Assembly: GCF_000016505.1 (NCBI RefSeq)
Contig: NC_009706.1
Span: 2,790,001 to 2,854,000, forward strand
Direction of reading: 5' to 3'
Source of the DNA: Clostridium kluyveri DSM 555
Lineage (GTDB): Bacteria > Bacillota > Clostridia > Clostridiales > Clostridiaceae
Length of the DNA stretch: 64,000 bases
Position 1 is the first letter of the stretch, and each line of letters begins with the position of its first letter. The notes under the pieces are model-generated. The model did no database searches and was not told the origin of the DNA. It saw nothing but the letters and a program-made list of their open reading frames with translations. Below, in pieces: positions 46,692 through 55,309 of this stretch. Both the position numbers and the translations under genes were made by a program.

Positions 46692-46885
46692 TAACGTAAA
46701 ATAGCCATTTCTTATTTTTATTATATCCTTTAAACCACCATAGATAAAGCCTTTTATTAAAATCTTTCCAACCATTTTTGATTTTTTGAATATCACATAG
46801 AAGAAATGCTGTAATCCATTGGATTTCAACGGACGCAGCACTTTTAGTTGGAATTGAGGTTGGAAAATATAATGACTTTTTCATA
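46692..46885 (-). promoter_or_regulatory. Leader of CRISPR array 2 with nested inverted repeat
   Basis: Close relative of the array 1 leader over its first ~90 nt. It too carries an outer inverted repeat, TTTCCAACC (46765-46773) / GGTTGGAAA (46859-46867), enclosing a weaker inner stem (ATGCTG / CAGCA). Because no cas2 lies here, the inverted repeat belongs to the leader cassette and not only to the end of the cas operon. Confidence 0.85.
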
Positions 46886-46889
46886 TAAT

Positions 46890-48050
46890 TTATTTTTTAT
46901 ACACAGTAAGAACAAATTCTTCTCCTGATTCCTGTAAAAGTGGCTCCCTTGCCCCTAAATCTTTCATTGTTTTCAGAATCATAGGAACGCCTCTTCCCAA
47001 TTGATCTATATATCTCATATTTTCCATATATTTTACCAGGAAAGGATTTCTTGCATAAGACACTCCAATTTTCATCTTTTCAATAGTAACAGTATTAGGT
47101 AATTTCCCCGGACTATGAAATTCAATACGATTATCAAACATAAAAATTCTTATTTTAGAACCTAAAATACTGTAATTTCTATGCACAAGAGCATTTATAA
47201 TAGCTTCCCTGAGTACTAAAATAGGGTATTCTTCCTCTTCCTTTCTTTTTAACTCCTTAATAATTGAAGGATTTTTCATATTATTTTTTAGTACTACCAA
47301 TGTCTGTTCCGCTATGTCCTGTAATCTTCCACAGATTATCTTTTTATCTATAAGTTTATCTGTTATTTCATCTCCGCGAAAATGGGCAAAACTAATTCCA
47401 TTTTGAACCATGATATTCTCCACATTTTTTCCGAATATTAATAGCCCTCCTGCAGAGCACACTATTTTCCCATCTGCTTCTTTCAATATATCTGCATTAA
47501 TTAATATTCTCTCAACACTATCGTTATCTTCCTCATACAAATCAAAGGTATTGTATTTTGAAAAATAGTCTCTTATTATATCCAAATTTAAATCCCTTAT
47601 AGAAGTATTATAGACTGGCGATATATCAAAATGAATACTACCATTGGCCTGAAATAACCTCATTAATTCTTCTCTTGAAGCTATCCTTTTTGTAGTTCCC
47701 ACCCGTACATAGTATTTGTGATCAGTTGTATAATATGGCTTATTCAATCCCTTTGGAATACTAACTATGGCTATCTTTAATCCCTTTAATTCTATATCTT
47801 CATAAATAGGAATTATATTAGGTATACAATTATTTCTACATATATTCATGATCTTCTCTTCTATATTTTTATCCTGTACTCCCTTTATATTTCCATCATC
47901 TGAAATACCTATTAATATTATTCCACCCTCACTATTAGCAAAAGCCACAATTTCTTCTGCTAATTCTTTAGCTTTTATACCTTCTTCCTTAAATTCTATG
48001 TATGAATTTTCTCCACTTTTAATTATATTTAATAATTCCAATTTATCCAT
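46890..48050 (-). CDS. AlbA_2-domain ATP-binding protein (Schlafen-like putative regulator)
   Basis: About 386 residues. The N-terminal AlbA_2/Schlafen-type domain shows ESxxIEFKE...ANSEGGIILIGISDDG (about 13-60). The C-terminal part has an HATPase_c_4 region (REAIINALVHRNY...GRGVPMILKTM). Such proteins are annotated as putative transcriptional regulators; some Schlafen-like proteins act in phage defence, but nothing proves that here. Start placed at the ATG after AAGGATGGG. It lies immediately upstream of the array 2 leader on the same strand. Confidence 0.85.
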   Translation of the reverse strand: MDKLELLNIIKSGENSYIEFKEEGIKAKELAEEIVAFANSEGGIILIGISDDGNIKGVQDKNIEEKIMNICRNNCIPNIIPIYEDIELKGLKIAIVSIPKGLNKPYYTTDHKYYVRVGTTKRIASREELMRLFQANGSIHFDISPVYNTSIRDLNLDIIRDYFSKYNTFDLYEEDNDSVERILINADILKEADGKIVCSAGGLLIFGKNVENIMVQNGISFAHFRGDEITDKLIDKKIICGRLQDIAEQTLVVLKNNMKNPSIIKELKRKEEEEYPILVLREAIINALVHRNYSILGSKIRIFMFDNRIEFHSPGKLPNTVTIEKMKIGVSYARNPFLVKYMENMRYIDQLGRGVPMILKTMKDLGAREPLLQESGEEFVLTVYKK

Positions 48051-48211
48051 AACAAAACCCATCCTTATCACACAATATACTGATTATGAATTAATTATAT
48101 CACATTTATTTTGCATTTATTTACAATATCATAAATGATTCTTCAACTTAAGTAGATATTATATTAGAGTCCAACTATTATATATAATCAGTCCAAAACT
48201 AAGACATAGAA

Positions 48212-48234
48212 ATTTAAATATAATCCTTTTTACC
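48212..48234 (-). repeat. Possible half CRISPR repeat
   Basis: ATTTAAATATAATCCTTTTT matches the first 20 nt of the CRISPR repeat with two changes; the GTTCAAC end is lost. It might be the far end of a former third array whose leader side is at 49213. AT-rich sequence can mimic this, so low confidence. Confidence 0.3.
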
Positions 48235-48251
48235 ATATACATTATTAACTA

Positions 48252-49154
48252 CTAGTTAGTATGCTCTAAATTCTTCAAACTTTTAGCCAGACTCATTTGT
48301 GAGAAAGAATATATAGTTATTGCCACCCATATAAAACAAAAGGCTATCATATCAACAGCTGTAAACCCTTCATTATACACAAATATTCCAATAGCCAAGC
48401 TTATGGTTGGTGAAATATACTGTGTAAAGCCGATCAATGATAAAGGAAGCCTTTTTGCGCCACTTGCAAAAAGCAACAAAGGAATAGCTGTAACCACGCC
48501 ACCTCCTATGAGCAAAAGGATTACCAACGTGCCTTGTGTCTCAAAAGCACCAACTCCACTAACATGTCTTAATGCTATATATATTGCCGCAGCCGGAGTA
48601 ATTATAGCTGTTTCAAGAGTTAGTCCAATTATAGAGCTTGCTTTAACCGATTTTTTAATTGCCCCATATAATGCAAAAGAAATAGCCAGTCCTAAAGAAA
48701 TCCACGGAATTTTACCATACTGAATGGTTTTTATTATTACACCAACAAACGCAACAATAAGTGCAGCTCCTGTCCAATAACTCAGTTTTTCCTTGAAAAT
48801 TACCACTCCCAGTGCCACCGCTAATAATGGATTAATGTAATATCCAAGACTTGCATCTACAATCTTATCTGAACTGACAGCCCAAATATACAATCCCCAG
48901 TTAATCGTAATTAAAATTGATGCAATAAAGATATAAAGCATTTGCCCTTTATATTTAGCTATACGTTTTAATTCATCCCATTTTTTAGTTACTGTAATAA
49001 TTAGAATCATGAATACTAATGCCCACACAATTCTGTTAGCTAAAATTTCCATTGAAAATACGCTATCTATCATCTTCCAATATACTGGTAGAATACCCCA
49101 TAATGTATATGCCGCAGCCGCATATATCACACCAACAGTTTTTTGATTATTCAT
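48252..49154 (-). CDS. rarD: RarD-like EamA/DMT-family permease
   Basis: A 300-residue membrane protein with ten helices in two EamA halves. The N-terminus (GVIYAAAAYTLWGILPVYWK and EILANRIVWAL) is typical of RarD. Substrate unknown; RarD was named for a chloramphenicol phenotype, and amino acid or metabolite efflux is possible. It sits between the possible half repeat and the solo repeat-leader site. Confidence 0.88.
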   Translation of the reverse strand: MNNQKTVGVIYAAAAYTLWGILPVYWKMIDSVFSMEILANRIVWALVFMILIITVTKKWDELKRIAKYKGQMLYIFIASILITINWGLYIWAVSSDKIVDASLGYYINPLLAVALGVVIFKEKLSYWTGAALIVAFVGVIIKTIQYGKIPWISLGLAISFALYGAIKKSVKASSIIGLTLETAIITPAAAIYIALRHVSGVGAFETQGTLVILLLIGGGVVTAIPLLLFASGAKRLPLSLIGFTQYISPTISLAIGIFVYNEGFTAVDMIAFCFIWVAITIYSFSQMSLAKSLKNLEHTN

Positions 49155-49212
49155 TTAATTTTCTCCACTTCTATCTTTATTTTCCCTATCAATATTTCCT
49201 ATCTCTTATATT

Positions 49213-49242
49213 ATTTAAATACAATCCCTGTTAAGGTTCAAC
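49213..49242 (-). CRISPR. Solo CRISPR repeat with its own leader
   Basis: One intact 30-nt repeat (ATTTAAATACAATCCCTG then TTAAGGTTCAAC) with the ancestral GGTTCAAC end, next to a recognisable leader at 49243. No second repeat within 200 nt on the distal side. Either a contracted array or a landing site that has not yet taken up spacers. Confidence 0.8.
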
Positions 49243-49322
49243 TATGTAAAATACCCATTTTTATTTCTATTATATGTCTTAAATCTCTATAAATAAAGAT
49301 TTTTCTTAAAACTTTTATCACA
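49243..49322 (-). promoter_or_regulatory. CRISPR-type leader beside the solo repeat
   Basis: TATGTAAAATACCCATTT, then TATTATATGTCTTAAA and CTATAAATAAAG align with the leaders of arrays 1 and 2 over about 75 nt. The outer CCAACC / GGTTGG inverted repeat seen at the other two leaders is absent. Confidence 0.75.
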
Positions 49323-49325
49323 ATA

Positions 49326-49359
49326 GAGAAAAGCACCTGTAAAATCAGGTACTCTTCTC
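49326..49359 (-). terminator. Terminator after the MerR/GyrI regulator gene
   Basis: GAGAAAAG-ACCTG / CAGGT-CTCTTCTC hairpin ending 13 nt past the stop codon; T-rich on the minus-strand exit side. Confidence 0.6.
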
Positions 49360-49372
49360 ATATCACTAAAAT

Positions 49373-50200
49373 TTACATTTTAACTACAGGAAAATATACT
49401 TCTGTAACAAAATCCTGTGGATTGCATCCCTCTTCAGGCCCTTTTATATATTTTTCAAAAGGTGGTCTTGATATTTTATATTTATTATGCTTTACCCATT
49501 CCATCATGGCTCCATAAGCCTGAGAAATCTCACTATAAGGACCTACAAAAGTAGTATAGGCATGTAACCCTCCTTCCATTATCCGTGTACTTATTTCATT
49601 AGAACTAAATTCTTTATCTACAGGAATGCATACTTCTACATCTGCATTATCATGATTAAAGTCTTCCTCTTCATTTTGTAGATAATAAATAGACATTATA
49701 TTACCTATAGGCTTTAATCCATTTTTATACACATTTTCATATATCTTACCTATTAAGCTTCCTATATAATCCATAGAAATATTATCTCTTATACTCAGTA
49801 CTGTAAGTGGTTCCCGTTCTTTTAAAATAATATTAAATTCTCTATTTTCATTCATAATATCTTCTCCTTTTGCTAATTTTTCAAATTCATATTTCATTTG
49901 ATTCAATAAAAATTGATTATAATTAAGCTCTTGTGTTAAACTTTTAATTTTTATTTCCATGAGCCTTTTTAATTTCTCTAAATTATTTTCGAGTAAAATC
50001 TCTCTTATTTCCTCAAGTAAAAAACCATAAGATTTCAATTTGTTTATAATTATGACATCTTTTATTTGTTTTAAATCATAATATCGATATCCATTCTCCT
50101 CATTTACATACTTCGGTTTTAGTAAATCGATTTTATCATAGTGCCTTAAAACCTTCGATGATAATTTTGCAATTTTGGAAAATTGTCCTATTGTGTACAA
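49373..50200 (-). CDS. MerR-family regulator with GyrI-like effector-binding domain
   Basis: 275 residues, architecture of BmrR. The N-terminal MerR HTH (YTIGQFSKIAKLSSKVLRHYD) is followed by a coiled-coil linker (about 75-110) and a C-terminal GyrI-like domain (about 120-275) with the pattern FVGPYSEISQAYGAM and VTEVYFPV. Such proteins bind hydrophobic or cationic drugs and activate transporter genes. The RarD permease gene lies 1 kb downstream and could be a target, but this is a guess. Confidence 0.9.
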   Translation of the reverse strand: MYTIGQFSKIAKLSSKVLRHYDKIDLLKPKYVNEENGYRYYDLKQIKDVIIINKLKSYGFLLEEIREILLENNLEKLKRLMEIKIKSLTQELNYNQFLLNQMKYEFEKLAKGEDIMNENREFNIILKEREPLTVLSIRDNISMDYIGSLIGKIYENVYKNGLKPIGNIMSIYYLQNEEEDFNHDNADVEVCIPVDKEFSSNEISTRIMEGGLHAYTTFVGPYSEISQAYGAMMEWVKHNKYKISRPPFEKYIKGPEEGCNPQDFVTEVYFPVVKM

Positions 50201-50412
50201 CTCTCTACCTCCCTGAATATATTCAAGATTTAAATTAGGTTATTTATAAGTACTTTCAATAACTGCTTTAATTATAAACTTTCCCATAATGTCAAGGTCA
50301 ATATATTTTGACAAAAATACAAAGTGAATTTTCAATTAAGTAAATTTCATTGAGTAATATTTTGATTATTTACACACAATAAGTAATAAACACTAAAAAG
50401 GGTGATTAGATC

Positions 50413-51894
50413 ATGGAATTAGATAATAAGATTAATTCTATATTAGAATCATGTGGAAACAGTCAACAAGTTATTGTTAGAAGATTTTCTATTGGAAAAG
50501 ATACTCCCCTAGATGCTGCCTTAATATATAAAGATGGTTTAGTAAATCAAGATATTATAAACAGAGATATATTAAATCCCCTAATGCATAAAGTTAATGA
50601 AGATTTAAGTAAAGCACAGTCAATTAATCAAGAAATTTGTAACAAATATATCTCTATGTCCAAAATTGTTATTCAAACTGATATAAATATGGCTATAAAA
50701 GATATAAGAAGAGGTAAAACAGCTGTTCTTGTACATAAGGAGGATACTTTCATTGTTGCTGATACACAAGGAACAAAACATAGAAATATATCTGAACCTA
50801 TGGATGAAATCGGAATAAGAGGTTCAAAAGAAGGTTTTATAGAGGATATTGAAATAAATTTAAGTTTAATAAAAAAGGGTTTAAAAGACAAAAATTTAAT
50901 TATAGAACCTTTCATCATAGGAAGACGATCCCAAAAGGATGTGGCCTTAATATATATAAAGGATATTGCAGATAAAGACTTAATTGAAGATACAAGAAAT
51001 AAGCTATTATCAATAGATGTGGATACTTTTACTTCTGCAGGAATGCTGGAACAGTATATTGAAAATCATCCATATTCCGTTTTCCCTCAAGCTCATGCGT
51101 CTCAAAGGCCAGATGTTGTGCAGCAAAATCTTTCAGAAGGTAGAATTGCTATTTTAATGGATGGAACTCCTTTTGCATTAACTATTCCCGCTTTATTTAT
51201 GGAATTTTTTCAGGCTGTTGAAGATTACTCTCAAAGAACTCTTTTAAGTAATTTTAATAGAATTCTCCGGGTATTTGGTACCTTCATAGTTATTTTATTG
51301 CCTTCTATATATTTAGACTTAATTAGGTTCAATTCAGAGCTTATTCCAATTAAATTTATTATACCTATAGTTCAATCTAGAAGAGGCATAGCACTTCCTC
51401 CTCTTTTAGAAATTTTATCCATGTATGTTGTGATAGAACTTTTAAGAGAAGGAGGGCTGAGACTTCCTACAAAAATCGGTCAGACATTAAGTGTTGTAGG
51501 AGGTTTTATTATAGGTAGTGCTGCACTTGAAGCCAAATTAGTTAGTCCTGCAACTTTAGTAGTAGTAGGAGTTGCTACCATAGGAACTTTTATTATACCG
51601 AACTATGATATGTCAAGTTCAATAAGATTGATAGGATTTCCTTTTCTTTTCCTAACAAACTTTTTAGGTGCTGTTGGATTAATTGCAGGATGGTATTTTT
51701 TATTTATCCACCTCCTTTCTTTAGATAGCTTTGGCGTTCCATATATGCCTCTGGATAAATATGGTGATTTTAAAGATACCTTTATTAGGGTACCCCTATG
51801 GAAAATGAATAATAGACCAGAGGGTATTCCAAACAATAACCCAAAAAGACAAACCAACTTTAGAAACAAACTGTGGAGGAACAAAAATGAATAA
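50413..51894 (+). CDS. Spore germinant receptor subunit A (GerA/GerKA family)
   Basis: 493 residues. A soluble N-terminal domain of about 260 residues is followed by about five membrane helices, with the family motif FP.AH.SQRPDVVQ.NL.EGRIA clearly visible at 230-255. It sits in the inner spore membrane with the B and C subunits and senses nutrients. A weak AAGGGTGAT site precedes the ATG. It overlaps the B gene by 8 nt. Confidence 0.93.
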   Translation: MELDNKINSILESCGNSQQVIVRRFSIGKDTPLDAALIYKDGLVNQDIINRDILNPLMHKVNEDLSKAQSINQEICNKYISMSKIVIQTDINMAIKDIRRGKTAVLVHKEDTFIVADTQGTKHRNISEPMDEIGIRGSKEGFIEDIEINLSLIKKGLKDKNLIIEPFIIGRRSQKDVALIYIKDIADKDLIEDTRNKLLSIDVDTFTSAGMLEQYIENHPYSVFPQAHASQRPDVVQQNLSEGRIAILMDGTPFALTIPALFMEFFQAVEDYSQRTLLSNFNRILRVFGTFIVILLPSIYLDLIRFNSELIPIKFIIPIVQSRRGIALPPLLEILSMYVVIELLREGGLRLPTKIGQTLSVVGGFIIGSAALEAKLVSPATLVVVGVATIGTFIIPNYDMSSSIRLIGFPFLFLTNFLGAVGLIAGWYFLFIHLLSLDSFGVPYMPLDKYGDFKDTFIRVPLWKMNNRPEGIPNNNPKRQTNFRNKLWRNKNE

Positions 51895-52981
51895 ATTAGA
51901 AAGTAATAATATAACTCCAGGAGAGTTCACTTGTTTACTTATTGGCTCAATGATTGGTGTAGGAATATTATCACTGCCTAATGATCTAGTTAATGTGGCA
52001 AAACAAGATTCATGGATATCTGCAGCTATTGGTGCTGTATATCCACTATATATGGTTATAGTTGCTTCATTGTTATGGAAAAAACATCCACAGGAAAACA
52101 TTTTATTTTTAAGTAAAAAATATTTGGGGAAATATTTGGGGAATATCTTGAATCTTATTTTTTTATTATATTTTGTTTTATTCACTACTTCTGTGGCCTT
52201 TGGAGTATCCTTAATATTAGAAACTTTAATATCTAATTTTTTAAGCACCTCAAAAATATTACTGATAATATTTTTTTTAGCTGCATATACATCCATGAAA
52301 GGATTGAAACTTTTAGGAAGGCTAAACCAATTGATGTTCTTATATACTATATTTCTTTCTTTTATTTTGGCTGTAGCACTTCTTAGAGGAACTTATTTGA
52401 ATATATGTCCTATACTGGGTTCAGGAATTCTAAATATTATAAAAGCCAGTAAAAATTCAGCTTTTGCCTATGGAGGAATTGAAGTATTATTTTTAATTTA
52501 TCCCTATGTCACCGATAAAAAGAGGATTACAAAATCATCACTATTAAGTGTTATAATAACAGCCTTAATTTATTCCTGGGTTACATTTATCACCATTTAT
52601 TATTTAGGCATAGATATTGTACCCAAAATCGAATGGTCTGTAAATTCAGTAACAAAAACTTTAGAAATACCAGTAATTAATAACTTTAGATTTATATTTA
52701 CAATTTTATGGGCAACTATTATTTACAAGACAATATCCAATCACTATTTTATAACAGCTTTCATCTTGAAAGATTTTTTTAAAAAAATACCTATTAAAAA
52801 AATTATTTATGCACTCTATCCCCTAATGCTTTATCTATCTCTTAGATATAAAAATTCTGCAGATAGACTGAATTTCTTGAATTATATTATTCCTAAATAT
52901 ACTTTATTTAATATGATCTATGTAGCATTGATAACAATAATAATTTATTTAAAGAAGGATAATTTACATGAAAAACAATAA
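51887..52981 (+). CDS. Spore germinant receptor subunit B (GerB/GerKB family)
   Basis: A 364-residue amino-acid-permease-like membrane protein with ten helices, beginning ITPGEFTCLLIGSMIGVGILSLPN. The B subunit binds the germinant in characterised receptors. It overlaps both neighbours (8 nt with A, 14 nt with C), so the three subunits are translationally coupled. GGAGG lies at 51872-51876. Confidence 0.92.
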   Translation: MNKLESNNITPGEFTCLLIGSMIGVGILSLPNDLVNVAKQDSWISAAIGAVYPLYMVIVASLLWKKHPQENILFLSKKYLGKYLGNILNLIFLLYFVLFTTSVAFGVSLILETLISNFLSTSKILLIIFFLAAYTSMKGLKLLGRLNQLMFLYTIFLSFILAVALLRGTYLNICPILGSGILNIIKASKNSAFAYGGIEVLFLIYPYVTDKKRITKSSLLSVIITALIYSWVTFITIYYLGIDIVPKIEWSVNSVTKTLEIPVINNFRFIFTILWATIIYKTISNHYFITAFILKDFFKKIPIKKIIYALYPLMLYLSLRYKNSADRLNFLNYIIPKYTLFNMIYVALITIIIYLKKDNLHEKQ

Positions 52982-54089
52982 AACAAAGTATATATCTATA
53001 ATTTTACTATGTATAATAATCACAATTTTCTTCTCTATAGGACTAGATGATCAGCAGCCTGTAGAAGAATTAGATATTATTTCAGGATTAGGGGCAGATT
53101 TAATAATAAAAAATAATAAAGTAGCAGAACATATTGTCCCCATGTCAATATATTTGTTTGAATCTGAAAATAAAATAAACAGTACCTTGAAAACCGGTAC
53201 TGCAAAAACCAAAGGAGAAACAAGACAAAATCGACAATTGTCAAATGACAAACAAAATATATTAGGTCTTGAAAAAGTATTTATTATAAGTGAAGAACAG
53301 GCACATTATGGTTTGCAGGATTGGACAGATATTTTATTTAGAAATCCTTATTTAAACGACACTGCATATGTTGCGGTATGCAAAGGAGAGGCTTCAGATA
53401 TTCTAAGTACAAACATAAAAGGCTATCCGAGTTCTTCAGATTTTATAGGGGGCTTAATTAAAAATTCCATATTTTATAACTTTTTTTCAGATAAATATAG
53501 AGTTATGAATTTATTTTTATCCATTGGAAGTGAAGGATACAATCCCGTATTGCCTTATATCGAAATAACAAATAAAGGAATTACCATCACCGGAATGGCA
53601 TTGTTTAATGGTAATAAAATGATTTCAAAAATCAATGTTGGCGAATTAAGAGCTATGAACATAATGAGAGAAAATAATGTAAAAGGTATGTTTACAATAC
53701 AAAAAAGCACTTGTAAATATACAAACTATTATGCTACATCAAAACGAAAAGTTCACTGTACTAAAGAAGATAATAAATATAAATTCACCATAAATATCAG
53801 TTTGGAGGGAGATTTAATAACAGATACCCTGTATAAAAATCTGCAAAACAATCCTAAAAAAGTTGAGGAATTTAGCACTAAAATGTCTGAAGATATAAAA
53901 AAAGAATGTACTAATTTTATAAATAAAATGAAATATACCTACAAAGTAGATTGTTTGGAACTTGGAAAATTTGCAGCTGCCAAATATGGGAGGCATATGG
54001 AAAAAGATTGGAATTCTGTGGTATGCAATTCAGAAATTGATGTAAACGTAAAAGTAAAACTTAATAAAATAGGAAGAGGAGATTATTAA
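52968..54089 (+). CDS. Spore germinant receptor subunit C (Ger(x)C family) lacking the lipobox cysteine
   Basis: A 373-residue GerAC-type protein. Normal C subunits are lipoproteins with a motif such as LxGCWD at the end of the signal peptide. Here the N-terminal helix (about 8-24) runs into FFSIGLDDQQPVEELDIISG, with no Cys at that site; the only N-terminal Cys (residue 15) is inside the helix. The later domain pattern is normal (GFxGGL, GKFAAAKYG, DWNSV). It would be anchored by an uncleaved helix. Last gene of the operon. Confidence 0.9.
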   Translation: MKNNKTKYISIILLCIIITIFFSIGLDDQQPVEELDIISGLGADLIIKNNKVAEHIVPMSIYLFESENKINSTLKTGTAKTKGETRQNRQLSNDKQNILGLEKVFIISEEQAHYGLQDWTDILFRNPYLNDTAYVAVCKGEASDILSTNIKGYPSSSDFIGGLIKNSIFYNFFSDKYRVMNLFLSIGSEGYNPVLPYIEITNKGITITGMALFNGNKMISKINVGELRAMNIMRENNVKGMFTIQKSTCKYTNYYATSKRKVHCTKEDNKYKFTINISLEGDLITDTLYKNLQNNPKKVEEFSTKMSEDIKKECTNFINKMKYTYKVDCLELGKFAAAKYGRHMEKDWNSVVCNSEIDVNVKVKLNKIGRGDY

Positions 54090-54102
54090 ATTTTTATAAT
54101 AA

Positions 54103-54143
54103 AGTATCTGAAATTATATATAACTTATATGTTTTCAGATACT
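54103..54143 (+). terminator. Terminator of the germinant receptor operon
   Basis: AGTATCTGAAA / TTTCAGATACT, 11-bp stem, 14 nt after the stop codon of the C subunit, followed by AAAATATTTT. Confidence 0.7.
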
Positions 54144-54155
54144 AAAATATTTTAA

Positions 54156-54419
54156 CTACATATCTTCCCAATAAAATTTTTCCTGTTCCTTATCCACTAC
54201 AGTACTCTTATCGAACAGTTTTACAAACACTACAGCTAACACAAGAGCAATTATGCCTCCAATTATTTCATAAGTTCTTATAGAGCCTTCCATTAATTTT
54301 CCCAAATATCCTCCTAAAAACACACCCAAAAACACCAACATAATAGGAAAAATAAATAACATAAATGCAGCTATTAGCATATTTGTACTTTTCTTTTTTT
54401 GATTATAATCTTTGCCCAT
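54156..54419 (-). CDS. Small two-helix membrane protein, unknown function
   Basis: 87 residues: a basic N-terminus, membrane helices at about 14-40 and 50-68, and a charged C-terminus. The GxFLGGYLGKLMEG segment between helices recalls AtpI-type or RseC-type small membrane proteins, but neither assignment is secure. It is convergent with the germination operon and followed upstream by a reverse copy of the dispersed element. Confidence 0.6.
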   Translation of the reverse strand: MGKDYNQKKKSTNMLIAAFMLFIFPIMLVFLGVFLGGYLGKLMEGSIRTYEIIGGIIALVLAVVFVKLFDKSTVVDKEQEKFYWEDM

Positions 54420-54446
54420 TTAAAATATTAGCCTCCCGCTATAACT

Positions 54447-54594
54447 TTTTTATCCGAACGCTACCATTGCTAATACTCCCATCTTCTTCAAAGTGGGAGA
54501 TAAGCACTGCTACGCGCCTGGATAAGTTCTTCTAAGGTTCAGATGGAGATAAGCAGTTCCTGCAGCAAACTCCACCTGAACCTAAGAATCACTT
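54447..54594 (-). repeat. Dispersed structured element, copy D (reverse orientation)
   Basis: Reads, on the minus strand, AAGTGATTCTTAGGTTCAG to TTCGGATAAAA. It has the best left stem of all: AGGTTCAGGTGGAG pairs with CTCCATCTGAACCT over 14 positions (one G-U). The middle hairpin is CTCCCA / TGGGAG and the outer arms are TTATCC / GGATAA. It lies between divergent genes (54419 minus, 54718 plus). Confidence 0.87.
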
Positions 54595-54717
54595 GATTCT
54601 TATATTATAACTCTTAAAATATTTAAAATAAATGATTACTATTTTAAAATTATTTAAACTCCTTGAAGGAATTTAACATTAAATGTTGAATTTATGGTAC
54701 TAAAGGAGGTGATTACT

Positions 54718-55116
54718 TTGTCTACCAATGTAAAAATAGCATTTATAAATAATAATATTAAAGAAAGAAATGGAGAACTTCATTTAAATGACGAATGGAT
54801 ACGCATTGAAAATGTCAGTAATAGAAGAATCAATATGTTTGGTTGGGAGCTGTGGCACTGGAAACCAAGTAAACAATATTCCCTTATTTACAGATTTCCA
54901 AAGCGCATTGACAACCTTTTTTGGACATTGGATCCCGGTGAAATTATAATACTATTTACAGGCTATGGTTCAAACAAATTCATAGAAGAAACTAGCGATC
55001 ATAAATCTGAATTTCATTTTTATTGTGGAAAAAATTCTTTTATATGGAACAATGCTGGAGACATTGCCTGTCTATTTGATACTGAATCAATGACAAGCAC
55101 CCTCGCAGTTCCATAA
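54718..55116 (+). CDS. Lamin-tail-domain-like protein (132 aa)
   Basis: A single beta-sandwich domain of the LTD kind: NDEWIRIENVSNRRINMFGWELW, then LDPGEIIILFTGYG and FIWNNAGDIACLFD. No signal peptide or other domain. The start is a TTG 5 nt after a perfect AAAGGAGGTGAT; an ATG at 54694 lies upstream of that site and is rejected. LTD domains occur in bacterial surface and nuclease proteins; the role of a lone cytosolic one is unknown. Confidence 0.8.
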   Translation: MSTNVKIAFINNNIKERNGELHLNDEWIRIENVSNRRINMFGWELWHWKPSKQYSLIYRFPKRIDNLFWTLDPGEIIILFTGYGSNKFIEETSDHKSEFHFYCGKNSFIWNNAGDIACLFDTESMTSTLAVP

Positions 55117-55309
55117 GCAATCATTTATATAAATATCAATAAACTTTAATACATATTTTTTAATTCCTAAAATCATATTGTACATAAAAATAAGTTATCA
55201 AACTTTATATATTTATTATATTTGTAGTATAATTATTTTATATGTAATAAAACTATATTTAACTAAACATTTAATAATTGTGTACATCTAACATTTTTAG
55301 GAGGTAAAA

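Noticed and set aside
46687-46884. 65-codon minus-strand frame in the array 2 leader
   Set aside because: It lies wholly within the conserved leader and inverted repeat, with no equivalent frame at array 1.
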